From: an uncultured Lentisphaerota bacterium
Lineage (GTDB): Bacteria > Verrucomicrobiota > Kiritimatiellia > CAIQIC01
DNA: 64,000 nt
Reading direction: 5' to 3'
NCBI GenBank assembly: GCA_903896925.1
Contig: CAITZM010000027.1
Location: 42,795 to 106,794 of the forward strand
Both the position numbers and the translations under genes were made by a program. Below are positions 27,663 through 36,728 of this stretch, in pieces (the stretch's first letter is position 1; the number at the start of each line of letters is the position of its first letter). The notes beneath the pieces were generated by a model. The model searched no databases and was not told the DNA's origin. It saw nothing but the letters and a program-made list of their open reading frames with translations.

Positions 27663-28558
27663 ACACCTTCGCCCACAAACTGCACCGCTACGCCGGCGGC
27701 GTGCTGCGCGGCCTGCGCGGCTGGCGGCCCAAGCATCTGGCCGCCGGCCTCGGCGGCAGCCCCTGGGTCGTCCGCCGGCTCGACGCGCTCGGCTTCGACA
27801 TGGTGCTCGACCTGCACGACCCGGCGGTCTCGCGCCCGCTGCTGCTCGCGGGCGACTACGAGCCGCACGTCACCCACGCCCTGCTCGGCCTGCTGCGCGA
27901 CGACACCCACCTGCTGGATATCGGCGCGAACCTCGGCTACTTCAGCCTGCTTGCGGCGGCCAAGTGCCCGCACGGCCGCGTGTTTTCCGTCGAACCCGAT
28001 CCGCAGAATTTCCGCGCGTTCAGCGCCAGCATCGCGCTCAATGCATTTGGCGGACACATCACGGCGGTGCAGACCGCCGCGAGCGACGAGGACGGCACGG
28101 CAACGCTCTCCGACCTCGGCAACGCGGCGAACCGCGGCGCGCGGTTCACCGCCAAGACGCGCTCCGCGCTGGAGGCCCGCGTCCACGGACCCGCGCCGAC
28201 CTTCACCGAAGTCCGCATGGCGCGGCTCGACCGGCTGTTCGCCGGCGAGCGGATCGACGTGGTGAAGATCGACGTGGAAGGCCATGAGCCGCCGGCGCTG
28301 CGCGGCGCGGAAGGTTTGCTGCGCGAGTGCAAGCCGGCAATCCTGCTGGAGTTCTCGCCGGGCAACATCATCAACATCGCCGGCGAACCGCCGGAGAGCC
28401 CGCTGAAGTTTCTGCGTGAGCTCGGCTACAGCTGGCAGGTGCTGAACGACGACGGCACCCGCGGCACGCCCGAGACCGACCCCGCCGCCCTCATCGCCCG
28501 CCTCCAAGCCAGTGGCGAGCATCACGCGGATCTGCTGCTGACGTACGCAATGCCATAG
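27659..28558 (+). CDS. FkbM-family SAM-dependent methyltransferase
   Basis: 299 aa. SAM-binding motif I is LLDIGANLGYFSLLAA, with the acidic end of strand 2 at VFSVEPDPQNF. The FkbM signature is VVKIDVEGHEPPALRGAE followed by PAILLEFSPG. The family O-methylates sugars or secondary metabolites. ATGA overlap with the upstream EEP gene. Its 3' third is repeated, decayed, at 31818-32006 on the far side of the AT-rich island. Confidence 0.88.
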   Translation: MNTFAHKLHRYAGGVLRGLRGWRPKHLAAGLGGSPWVVRRLDALGFDMVLDLHDPAVSRPLLLAGDYEPHVTHALLGLLRDDTHLLDIGANLGYFSLLAAAKCPHGRVFSVEPDPQNFRAFSASIALNAFGGHITAVQTAASDEDGTATLSDLGNAANRGARFTAKTRSALEARVHGPAPTFTEVRMARLDRLFAGERIDVVKIDVEGHEPPALRGAEGLLRECKPAILLEFSPGNIINIAGEPPESPLKFLRELGYSWQVLNDDGTRGTPETDPAALIARLQASGEHHADLLLTYAMP

Positions 28559-28606
28559 GTTGTCAATCTCAGCAACTGAAGCTATGAATCTTTCCTAAGA
28601 GGTAAT

Positions 28607-30961
28607 ATGCGTAATATAATAGTTGTAAAGTTATTCATAATTGCTGCTCTAGGAACAATCATTATAGGCTGTCAAACCCCTTACCCAGGACTGGGAAATG
28701 CCGACCCAGGACCGGTAAATGCCTATGAAGGGCCTGAACTATCTCTCGATAAAGTAGCAACAATAAAATGCTTTACGCGACAACAACGGGTTGGCATGGC
28801 TACAGAAGGAGCATATATTTCAAAAGTAGACGGCATATGTACTGCGCCAGTACAGAACAGAGAAATATATTCAAGCGAAATACATGTTTTACCAGGACGA
28901 CACAGCTTGTTAGTACAAAGAAGAGAAGACGGGTTTTTTGCTGCAAGCAATTTAACGGTAACAGTTGGATCTGGCTGCGTATATCGACTTCGCTCAGACA
29001 TTATAGGGACCAGATGCTTTTTTAGAATTGAAAACGCCATTACCGTTCCTTCGGACAACGGGGAAAACTCTACTGCCGGCATAGATACCAGCCAAGACAT
29101 CCGCACATCGAGCACGGCTAAAACGATTGATGATAGTGAACAGCAACCCACAACCTCTAGCAGCACTAAACCACCTTCAAAAGAGGTTATAGCGAAATGT
29201 CGCAAGAAAGCCGATTTAGGCGATGCAAAGTCACAATACGAACTAGCTAAATATTATTATGAAGGTCAAGGCATGCAACGCGACGATGGCGTTGCCGTAA
29301 AGTGGTTGCGCGGAGCCGCAGAACAGGGTTATGCAGACGCAGAGTGCGCACTAGGTGCCTTTTACTTGTATGGGCGCGGAGTGCCTCAAGACTATGCCGA
29401 GGCACTGAAATGGTTGCGAAAGGCGGCAGCTCAAAATAACGCCGAAGCGCAATATGGGGTTGGGCAATGTTATTTTGAGGGTAACGGAGTTAAACGAGAC
29501 GACAGTGAGGCCGCGAAGTGGTTTCTAAAATCTGCGAACCAAGGGTGCGCCCTAGCCCAACTTAACCTTGCCCAATGTTACAACTCCGCACTCGGAGTTC
29601 CTCGCGATAATACCGAGGCACTGAAGTGGTTCCGCAAAGCCGCAGAACAAAACAATGCGAATGCACAATATTCTCTTGGACAATTTTATTTATTTGGAAT
29701 TGGTATCGCGAATGATTTTACAGAGGCTATGAAATGGTTCCGTAAAGCAGCCGTTAACAATAATATAGAAGCCCAATATAGATATGGTCTCGTTTGCAAA
29801 AATGGTGGCCAAGGCGTACCGCAGGACTATGATGAAGCCGCGAAGTGGCTTCATCGAGCGGCAATTCAAAATCATGCCGGAGCCCAAAATGCACTTGGAG
29901 CCTCTTACTTAACCGGAAGTGGTGTTGAAAAAAATTACACCACAGCACTAGCATGGTTAGGTAAAGCAGCCGCACAAGGATTTGTAAAAAGTAAAATGCT
30001 TATCGGCATTTGTTACTATAATGGAACTGGTGTTTCTCAGGACTACATAAAAGCGGTGAATTATTTCCGGCAAGCGGCAGATCAAGGAGACGAGGAAGCT
30101 CAATACTTGCTGGCGGTTTGCTACAATCTTGGATTTGGCGTCCCGCAAAATTACATACAAGCGTACGTATGGTGCAATTGGGCGTCCGCTAAAGGCGCAA
30201 AAAATATTATTCAATACCGCAATGATATCTTAACAAAAATGACGCCTCAGCAAATTGATGAAGCGCAACGACGCTCAGAAGAAATTCCCCGTAAATTTAC
30301 TAATCAAGTTGAACCCAGATCCGAAACGCCAGTTGTCAAGGCAAGTGGAACGGGATTTATTATAACAACGAATGGCTATATTGTAACCGCCAGACACGTA
30401 ATAGCCGATGCTAAACAAGTTAAAATAATGACCAGAGGTGGATATGTTACTGCAGAAATAGTTCAAGAAGATAAATACAATGACATTGCCATATTAAAGG
30501 CGAATGGTCATTTTAGGCCCATATCACTTGGAACCATCGCGAAAATCAAATTAGGAGACCCTGTTTTCACTATAGGCTTCCCAAATACCAGCATTCAGGG
30601 AATTAGTCCAAAGTTAACAAAGGGTGAAATCAGCAGTGTGGCAGGCGCTCACGACGATCCGCGACATTATCAAATAAGTGTTCAAGTTCAGCCCGGCAAC
30701 TCAGGCGGAGCATTAATTGATAGCAAGGGTAATGTTGTTGGCATTGTTATATCCAAGCTAAACGATGCACGAACCATAAACATTACAGGCTCTGTACCTC
30801 AAAATGTTAATTACGCCTTAAAGTCTTCGTATATTACAGCATTGCTCGAAAACACCCCAAGAGTTTCGACCGTTAGACCAGAGCCTCATACTCAAAAAAG
30901 AGAGTTTAACGAAATAGTGAAAGAAGCCGAAGAATCAACGGTTTTAATATTGGTATATTAG
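28607..30961 (+). CDS. Sel1-repeat lipoprotein with C-terminal HtrA-like (S1C) trypsin domain
   Basis: 784 aa. A lipoprotein signal peptide ends in GTIIIGC (lipobox Cys near residue 22). Residues ~204-530 hold about nine ~36-aa Sel1/TPR-like repeats (pattern AxYxLGxxYxxGxGVxxDxxEAxKWxRKAA). A chymotrypsin-like domain follows with triad His597 (VTARHVI), Asp626 (YNDIAIL) and Ser699 (QPGNSGGAL). No PDZ domain is visible. Predicted location is the periplasm or outer membrane. Sel1 repeats usually dock partner proteins, so this may be a scaffold-directed protease. AT-rich codon use marks it as acquired. The start at 28607 follows AAGAGGTA. Confidence 0.85.
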   Translation: MRNIIVVKLFIIAALGTIIIGCQTPYPGLGNADPGPVNAYEGPELSLDKVATIKCFTRQQRVGMATEGAYISKVDGICTAPVQNREIYSSEIHVLPGRHSLLVQRREDGFFAASNLTVTVGSGCVYRLRSDIIGTRCFFRIENAITVPSDNGENSTAGIDTSQDIRTSSTAKTIDDSEQQPTTSSSTKPPSKEVIAKCRKKADLGDAKSQYELAKYYYEGQGMQRDDGVAVKWLRGAAEQGYADAECALGAFYLYGRGVPQDYAEALKWLRKAAAQNNAEAQYGVGQCYFEGNGVKRDDSEAAKWFLKSANQGCALAQLNLAQCYNSALGVPRDNTEALKWFRKAAEQNNANAQYSLGQFYLFGIGIANDFTEAMKWFRKAAVNNNIEAQYRYGLVCKNGGQGVPQDYDEAAKWLHRAAIQNHAGAQNALGASYLTGSGVEKNYTTALAWLGKAAAQGFVKSKMLIGICYYNGTGVSQDYIKAVNYFRQAADQGDEEAQYLLAVCYNLGFGVPQNYIQAYVWCNWASAKGAKNIIQYRNDILTKMTPQQIDEAQRRSEEIPRKFTNQVEPRSETPVVKASGTGFIITTNGYIVTARHVIADAKQVKIMTRGGYVTAEIVQEDKYNDIAILKANGHFRPISLGTIAKIKLGDPVFTIGFPNTSIQGISPKLTKGEISSVAGAHDDPRHYQISVQVQPGNSGGALIDSKGNVVGIVISKLNDARTINITGSVPQNVNYALKSSYITALLENTPRVSTVRPEPHTQKREFNEIVKEAEESTVLILVY

Positions 30962-30994
30962 ATGATAGGTGGCGATCTCAGTTTTATCGGACAA

Positions 30995-31591
30995 TCAGAT
31001 TATGACCCGATTTTCAGAATAATCAAGGGATGCGCTAGTGACGGGTACTGAACCGAAAGCTAGAGACAATTGAGTTCTAGCCTGATCCTCAATTTGCAAC
31101 CCTAATATGATACGGGTTAATGCCCCGACCTTCCACTGCTGTCCTGCTCCCGAACAAAATGCTCTGATTTCATGCTCATATTGCCACAGCGAAATTTTTG
31201 TCGACAACAATTCTTTGGCGCTTCGATTACTGCCGTCACGTTTTCTCAGTAACGGGATATGCGAACAATATCTGATAACTTCAAATGAAACTTGGGGGGA
31301 ACAACCTAAGTCCGTATCAACCTCAACACATACACCTTTGTGGTTACTTGCATAATGTGTCCACATCAGCATATCGTCACCGACCAAGGAAAAGCAGCAG
31401 ACACCTAGCGAGTCTTTACCATTTACGATTTTCTCAAGTTCGCTTTCGGCATGATCCGATTGATGATATTTGAAATAGCCTTCCATCGGATCATTAAGAT
31501 TTTTCCAGTTACAAAAGTAAAAAAGGCCCTTTGAAAGGATGGTTTCAATCCAACTAAGATTTTCACAACGGCAATATTTATATATTTTCAT
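30995..31591 (-). CDS. DUF2971 family protein
   Basis: 198 aa. Features of DUF2971: an N-terminal IYKYCRCENLSWIETILSKGLFYFCNWKNLNDPMEG, a central SLGVCCFSLVGDDMLMWTHYASNHKGVCVEVD and LWQYEHEIRAFC. The function of the family is not established; members are often seen in variable or defence-rich regions. The longer upstream ORF part lies in GC-rich DNA and is not included. Convergent with the Sel1-protease gene (33 bp between stops). The RBS is weak. Confidence 0.75.
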   Translation of the reverse strand: MKIYKYCRCENLSWIETILSKGLFYFCNWKNLNDPMEGYFKYHQSDHAESELEKIVNGKDSLGVCCFSLVGDDMLMWTHYASNHKGVCVEVDTDLGCSPQVSFEVIRYCSHIPLLRKRDGSNRSAKELLSTKISLWQYEHEIRAFCSGAGQQWKVGALTRIILGLQIEDQARTQLSLAFGSVPVTSASLDYSENRVII

Positions 31592-31730
31592 ATTAACAAC
31601 AGGAAACAAATATTTTAGACTAAGAAAGCTCTTCCCTGGTAAGAGATCGCTTCGGCGCGCCCACCGTGGGAACGCCACTTCTCGACTGAGCATGGTACAG
31701 ACAAACCATACGGATATTCTTACGAGCAAA

Positions 31731-31744
31731 CCGGCCAAGTCAAG
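31731..31744 (+). repeat. Copy 1 of a 14-nt intergenic word (CCGGCCAAGTCAAG)
   Basis: An identical 14-mer occurs at 38984-38997 upstream of pyrH. In both places it is preceded by an AT-rich stretch ending in an ACGAGC / CGTGAGC-like sequence. Confidence 0.5.
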
Positions 31745-31817
31745 ACTTGGCGCACGGTGCAATTCCTCGTGGTGCGCTTGTCGAAGGGCACGGGCCGCAG
31801 CAGGACAAGACGAGGAC

Positions 31818-32006
31818 AGCGATATTGAAGGCCATGAGCCGCCGGCGAGCCCGCTGATCTTTTTGCGTGAGCTCGGCTACAGCTGGCAGGTGCTGAACGA
31901 CGACGACAGCCGCGGCGCGCCCGAGACCGATCCCGCCGCCCTCATCGCCCGCCTCCAGGCCAGCGGCGAACATCACGCGGATCTGCTGCTGACCATCCAG
32001 GGTTGA
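31818..32006 (+). pseudogene. Truncated fkbM methyltransferase remnant
   Basis: The reading frame DIEGHEPPA followed by SPLIFLRELGYSWQVLNDD...PAALIARLQASGEHHADLLL matches the C-terminal third of the FkbM protein at 27659-28558. Relative to that copy it lacks the first ~200 codons. It also carries a 99-bp in-frame internal deletion whose ends are the two CCGCCGG direct repeats (28289-28295 and 28388-28394 in the intact copy). It ends in its own TGA. No start codon or SAM motif remains. Confidence 0.8.
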
Positions 32007-32133
32007 TGGAGCATGGTGGATGGGAAGCAAGACTCAGAAGGCACCAACAGCCAGTGCCCTGCATCGCAACACCGCCGCTCGTTCTTTGTGAACGGCTTCA
32101 AGTCATCACTCTTTGGCCCGACGCCTCGTGATG

Positions 32134-33276
32134 CTAACCCGGCGATAATTGCGGCGGCTCGCTGGGCAGCGTGAACCAGAACGTGCTGCCTTTACCGAGG
32201 GCACTGTCCACGCCGATGTGGCCACCATGGGCCTCCACCGCGAGTTTGCAGAAAGTCAGGCCGAGACCAGAGGAATACGCCTTGCCCTGCCGCCCGTTTT
32301 CGACCTGGCCGAATTTCTCGAAAATCTTGACGTGATATTCCGGAGAAATCCCCTGGCCCTGATCCTTGACCGAGACTTTGACGGTCCCGGCGAGTGGCTG
32401 GATGGCGATCGTGATGGGACAGCCGGTGGGCGAATAGTTGACGGCGTTGGTGACCAGATTTGAAATGACCCGCTGAATCAACCCTTGGTCGCACGAGACC
32501 GGCGCCACCGGGGCCGGCGTTTCAAAGACCAGGGGTGTTTTATGCAGGAGGCCGCCCAACAGGTTGACGGCCGCCTGCGCCACCTGCTGGAGCTCACAGG
32601 CTTCCCGGCGCAAAGGCATCTGCCCGGCTTCCAAACGGCTGACATCGAGCAAGGAACTGACCATCTCGATCAAGGTGCGCGATGAGGTCAAGGCCCCCGC
32701 AACGCTCTGCTTGTCGCTGGCCGCCCCGCTCTGGCCCAATCCCATGTCCAGCAACTGGAGGTTGCCGTAAACGCTCGTCAGCAACGAGCGCATGTCGTGG
32801 ACGATCATGTGCGTCAAGTTATCCCGCAACCGCTCCGCTTGCTGCAGCTGGCTGAGGGTTGCCTGCACCTGGTCGTAGAGTTGCTTGGTATAGATGGCGT
32901 TCCGCGTGCGGAGCACGACCTCGCGCGTGTCGATCGGCTTGGTCAGAAAATCGTTGGCGCCGGCCTCGATGCCTTGCAAGCGATCCTCGCGCTCGCGCAG
33001 CGCGGTCACCAGGAGCACCGGGATGGCAGCGGTCGCCGGATCCGCCTTCCACCGCCGGCAGATTTCGAAGCCATTGAGCCCCGGCAGCATCACATCCAAC
33101 AGCACGGCATGCGGGGCCGTCTGCGCCATCAAGGCCAGCGCCTCTGCGCTGTTGGCCGCTTCGGTCACGGTATGGCCCTGCGCTTCGAGCAAGTCGCGCA
33201 ATAATTCGCGATTGTAGGCCTCGTCGTCCACGACCAGAACCCGGCCTTTAATGCCCGCGCTGTTTTGTGGATTCAT
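32134..33276 (-). CDS. Receiver-histidine kinase (REC-HisKA-HATPase)
   Basis: 380 aa with an N-terminal receiver (VLVVDDEAYNRELL; Asp in HAVLLDVMLPGLNG; Lys in LTKPID). A HisKA domain follows with phospho-His in THMIVHDMRSLLTSVYG and a HATPase with N-box ISNLVTNAVNYSP and SSGLGLTFCK. A receiver feeding directly into a kinase suggests phosphorelay control. It is a close architectural paralogue of the protein at 60082-61233. Last gene of a four-gene minus-strand operon. Confidence 0.92.
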   Translation of the reverse strand: MNPQNSAGIKGRVLVVDDEAYNRELLRDLLEAQGHTVTEAANSAEALALMAQTAPHAVLLDVMLPGLNGFEICRRWKADPATAAIPVLLVTALREREDRLQGIEAGANDFLTKPIDTREVVLRTRNAIYTKQLYDQVQATLSQLQQAERLRDNLTHMIVHDMRSLLTSVYGNLQLLDMGLGQSGAASDKQSVAGALTSSRTLIEMVSSLLDVSRLEAGQMPLRREACELQQVAQAAVNLLGGLLHKTPLVFETPAPVAPVSCDQGLIQRVISNLVTNAVNYSPTGCPITIAIQPLAGTVKVSVKDQGQGISPEYHVKIFEKFGQVENGRQGKAYSSGLGLTFCKLAVEAHGGHIGVDSALGKGSTFWFTLPSEPPQLSPG

Positions 33277-33337
33277 AGTTCCGGGGGTCTGTCTGTTGGG
33301 CGAACCTGAGGGATGCGCATCACTTCATTGACTCCGC

Positions 33338-33715
33338 CTACGGTTGGGCCGGGAGATGACCGGCCACGGTCTTGGCGAACTGCCGGGTATCGATCGGCCG
33401 GCTGATATAGGCGCAACAGCCTGCGACAAAGGCTTTGGCCTCGTCGCCAGTCATGACGGAAGCGGACACCGCCACCACCGGGATGTGCGCGGTGGCGGGG
33501 TTCTGCTTCAAGCGGCGCGTGGCTTCCAGCCCGTCCATGCCGGGCAAGCCGATATCCATCAAGATCAGATCCGGCCGCTCCGCGTTGGCCAGAACCAGGC
33601 CTGCTTCGGCCGTCTTCGCCAGCAACACGGTAAAGCCGGCCACCTCCAACAAATCGGTGGCCAATTCCATATTCATGGGGTTGTCTTCCACGATGAGAAT
33701 GCGTTGGGCCTTCAT
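33338..33715 (-). CDS. Single-domain response regulator (CheY-like)
   Basis: 125 aa receiver only: ILIVEDNPMNMELATDLL, phospho-acceptor in PDLILMDIGLPGMDG, conserved Ser in AVSAS and Lys replaced by Arg in ISRPID. The lack of the invariant Lys may slow phosphorylation. The start overlaps the stop of the PAS kinase by 4 bp (ATGA), so the pair is coupled. No output domain; a phosphorelay intermediate is likely. Confidence 0.9.
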   Translation of the reverse strand: MKAQRILIVEDNPMNMELATDLLEVAGFTVLLAKTAEAGLVLANAERPDLILMDIGLPGMDGLEATRRLKQNPATAHIPVVAVSASVMTGDEAKAFVAGCCAYISRPIDTRQFAKTVAGHLPAQP

Positions 33716-35520
33716 GAGCCGCCTTTATCAGGGCCGCTGGCTTGCGGAGCGCTGGCCGCCGCCGGCACGTTCAAGGGCACGGTGAACCGGAAGGTGCTGC
33801 CTTGGCCTTCACCCGCGCTTTCCACCCAAATGCGTCCGCCATGCAAGGCCAGCAATTTGCGGCACAGGGCCAACCCCAGCCCTGTGCCCTGATGCTTGCG
33901 TGCGTAGGTTGAATCCACCTGTTCGAATTCGTTGAAAATGTGACCCTGGTCCTCCGGCTTGAGGCCGATGCCAGTATCCGCCACGCTGACGCGGATGTCC
34001 TCCGCCCCCCGCTCCGCCGTGATGGTGATGCGCCCGCCGTCGGGGGTGAATTTCGTGGCATTGGAGAGCAGGTTGAACAGGATCTGTTTTATCTTGCGCT
34101 CATCGGCCTGCAAGACCAGGTCATCGGCCGCTTCCACGTGCAGCGTCAAGTTATGCGCGAGGGCTGTTTCCCGCACCATCGTCAGCGAATGGTTCAGCAC
34201 CTCGCGGAGGTTCACGGGCGACAGGCTCAGGTGCATCTTGCCGGCTTCCACCTTGGACAGGTCGAGGATATCGTTGATCAGGCTCAGCAAATGCCGGCCC
34301 GCGGTAAGCACATTATCGGTGTACCGCGTCTGCTTGGCATTGAGTTCGCCAAAGGTGCCGTCGCGCAGTATTTCGGAAAAGCCGATGATGGCGTTCAGCG
34401 GGGTCCGCAGCTCATGGCTCATGGCGGCCAGGAATTCGCTCTTGGCGCGGTTGGCCGCCTCTGCGGCCGCCGCGAGCTGCTTGGTGCGCTCGTTCGCCTG
34501 CTGCAGCGCGGCGCGCGACTTCTCCAGGTCATCCAGCATGCTCAGCATCAGCACATGATTTTGCTCCAACTTGGCCGACCGCTGGTTGAGGGCCTCGTTG
34601 GTGCGCTGGCTCGCCGCCTCCAGCCGTTTGCGCTCGGAAATGTCTATGAAACTTTCGAGCAGATAACGGCGGTCGCGCAAGACGATGGGCACCACCGTCC
34701 TGAGGATGACGCTGGTGGAACCATCCTGGAGCACCAGCGCCCGCTCCACATTGTCCTCCCGCTGCTGCAGGTCGGTGACCGGACAGCTGCCCGCACCAGC
34801 GGGGCAAACGAAATGATGACAAACGTGACCGACCACCTCGGGCCGGGTGCGACCCAGCATTTTGAGCGCGGCGATATTGATGTCGTAGATCTCGTGGGTC
34901 TCTTCGTCCACCACCAGCACACCGGTTTGGATGTTGTCCAGAACCACCTGCAGGTAGTTCTCGTTCTCGCTCAGTTTCTTCTCCACGCGCTTGGTGCCCG
35001 TGATGTCCACCGTCAAGCCGACGACTTCCGTCACCCCTTCGGCGGTGCGCACCGGCTGCAGGCTGGTCAGGCAAACGGTTTGCCCCTGAGTGCTTTCGCT
35101 TTCAAAGGAAAAGGCCTCGCCGATCCAGGCGCGTTCAAAATAAGGCAGGAAGTTCCCGCCCCACGGCGCCGCCTCTACGGCCCGGCCTTCCATGTGCGCC
35201 GACGTGATGCCCAGGCTGGCCAGCAGCTTCCCCCGGCAGAGTGCATAGACATAGCGTCCGCCGACCTTTTTGATGCGGAAAACTACACTTTGCTGCAGCT
35301 CCAGCGTCTGTTCCAAATCCTGGCTCAGCTGACGCAAGCGGTTTTCATCCTCGTGGCGAGAGGGCGCTGCCTCTGCCCGCGCGGGGCGCAGGCCTTGGCG
35401 GTCCTTTTCAACCTCATCATAAAACCCGCTGATCTCCCCCAGCAGCGTCTGCCAGCCGGGGTGATCAAAACTCCGCCCTTGCAGGTGTTTTCGGAGTTGG
35501 CTTTCGAGTAACGGATTCAT
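33712..35520 (-). CDS. Soluble multi-PAS histidine kinase
   Basis: 602 aa, no transmembrane segment. Two PAS domains (residues ~75-185 ending VVGLTVDITGTKRVE and ~190-310 ending ESFIDISERKRLE). The second carries a Cys cluster (HVCHHFVCPAGAGSCPV) that could bind metal or sense redox. A coiled coil follows, then HisKA (KSEFLAAMSHELRTPLNAIIGFSEIL) and HATPase (LFNLLSNATKFTPDGG, GTGLGLALCRKL). Operon with a PAS membrane protein upstream and receivers downstream. Confidence 0.92.
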   Translation of the reverse strand: MNPLLESQLRKHLQGRSFDHPGWQTLLGEISGFYDEVEKDRQGLRPARAEAAPSRHEDENRLRQLSQDLEQTLELQQSVVFRIKKVGGRYVYALCRGKLLASLGITSAHMEGRAVEAAPWGGNFLPYFERAWIGEAFSFESESTQGQTVCLTSLQPVRTAEGVTEVVGLTVDITGTKRVEKKLSENENYLQVVLDNIQTGVLVVDEETHEIYDINIAALKMLGRTRPEVVGHVCHHFVCPAGAGSCPVTDLQQREDNVERALVLQDGSTSVILRTVVPIVLRDRRYLLESFIDISERKRLEAASQRTNEALNQRSAKLEQNHVLMLSMLDDLEKSRAALQQANERTKQLAAAAEAANRAKSEFLAAMSHELRTPLNAIIGFSEILRDGTFGELNAKQTRYTDNVLTAGRHLLSLINDILDLSKVEAGKMHLSLSPVNLREVLNHSLTMVRETALAHNLTLHVEAADDLVLQADERKIKQILFNLLSNATKFTPDGGRITITAERGAEDIRVSVADTGIGLKPEDQGHIFNEFEQVDSTYARKHQGTGLGLALCRKLLALHGGRIWVESAGEGQGSTFRFTVPLNVPAAASAPQASGPDKGGS

Positions 35521-35609
35521 GGAACCTTACGTAGTGCTCGGTTACCGCGCTGGCGGGCGTGCTGGGTTGTGCAAGTCGCCGGACCGGGATGCTCTGCGTG
35601 CTAACAAGG

Positions 35610-36302
35610 TCATGCGGGATGTTCCAGATTGCCTTCCGCCTGGCGCTGGCTGGTCTCTGCGCCCGTGAACTGCGTAGCACCGCCGGGTTCGCCGATGGGG
35701 TAAGCGGCGGGGCGCCCCGCCTGTTGCAGCAAGGCGTTGACCTCCTGCTTCAATTCAACCACCCGTATTTCCCGGCCCACCATCAGCCGGTTATACTTCT
35801 CCATGTCGCCCAGCATTTGCTGCAGCCGTTCCTCCGCCAGCTTGCGGTCGGTGATATCGAAGAGCGAGATCATATCGGCCGTGACTTTCCCGCGGGGATC
35901 GACCAGGGGCGCAACATGGACGCGACACACCAGGCGTTGGCCGGTTTGCGTGCGGATTTCCATCTCGTAGGGCGGCACACGCTCGCCGCCCGTGCGCTTG
36001 CGCAGATGCTGGAGCGTGAGCTGTTTGCTTTCTTCCGGCAGGTTCGGCCACTCCATGACCGAACGGCCCAAGAGGGCCTCGGGCGGATACCCGGTGAGCT
36101 CCTGGGCGCGGCCATTGACCTCCAGGATCCGCCCGTTGATCGGGTGCAGAAGCACAAGCATTTCCGGCGACAGCTCAAACGCACGGTGATATTTTTTCAG
36201 TTGCCCGGTATCGTGACTGTGCAGGATCACGAAGAGCCAGGTGACGATGCCCGCAATCAGCAGGCCGCCCAGAATGACTTCTATGATTTCCACCAGGCTC
36301 AT
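35610..36302 (-). CDS. Membrane PAS-domain sensor lacking a kinase domain
   Basis: 230 aa. One N-terminal transmembrane helix (IIEVILGGLLIAGIVTWLFVIL) and one PAS domain (FELSPEMLVLLHPINGRILEVNGRAQELTGYPPEALLG ... ADMISLFDITDRKLAEERLQ). A coiled-coil tail follows (MEKYNRLMVGREIRVVELKQEVNALLQQ). That tail normally links PAS to a kinase, but the gene stops before any HisKA. It likely signals to the PAS kinase encoded 89 bp downstream. Predicted first gene of the operon. Confidence 0.8.
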   Translation of the reverse strand: MSLVEIIEVILGGLLIAGIVTWLFVILHSHDTGQLKKYHRAFELSPEMLVLLHPINGRILEVNGRAQELTGYPPEALLGRSVMEWPNLPEESKQLTLQHLRKRTGGERVPPYEMEIRTQTGQRLVCRVHVAPLVDPRGKVTADMISLFDITDRKLAEERLQQMLGDMEKYNRLMVGREIRVVELKQEVNALLQQAGRPAAYPIGEPGGATQFTGAETSQRQAEGNLEHPA

Positions 36303-36728
36303 CAGTATCTCAACAAGAAGTTACTTGGGCGCGCCCGCCGGGGGTGCGCCGCTTTTCGGCCGCAAATAGACGCTCAAAAAACACGGGCGCATCTTTACCC
36401 AGCCCCTTGCAAAAGCAAGCCCTTTTTCCCGGCGAAGGTGCGCGCGGGAGAGGGCCTTGGGCGGCTGCACGGGGCTGCGGGACAAGCGGGCTGCATGGCG
36501 TTGGGCAACTCCACCGTAAACGGGGCCAGGGCCGCACTCAGCACAGCTTGGCGCTTTGACCAAACACAGCGCGCAAAGCCTTGACCCTAAGACGGCCTAA
36601 GCGGTCAGGACGATGAGGACAGCGGCTGCGGGTTGCCCACGCCCGGGCAGGCGCTCGCCAAACACAAGCTGGTGGAAGCCATCCTGGACTTGGCAGAATA
36701 AGCCAGCCGAGGGACTCCCGCTCACAGC
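36303..36728. other. Intergenic region, possible gene remnant
   Basis: No complete gene seen. A short plus-strand frame around 36,590-36,702 ends ...GQALAKHKLVEAILDLAE and a stop. It looks protein-like but has no start, RBS or recognised family. Confidence 0.35.

Larger units (their letters stand above)
28559..31690. mobile_element. AT-rich accessory island inserted between fkbM copies
   Basis: Base composition drops sharply from GC-rich coding to AT-rich just after the fkbM stop and returns near 31,690. Codon use in the two enclosed genes (AAA, ATA, TTA-rich) is unlike the rest of the window. A truncated fkbM fragment lies beyond the right edge. No integrase, transposase or clear attachment repeats are seen, so the mechanism of entry is unknown. 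Confidence 0.6.

Noticed and set aside
36590..36702. Short plus-strand frame ending GQALAKHKLVEAILDLAE
   Set aside because: Protein-like look, but no start codon, RBS or recognised family; could be a decayed gene end.
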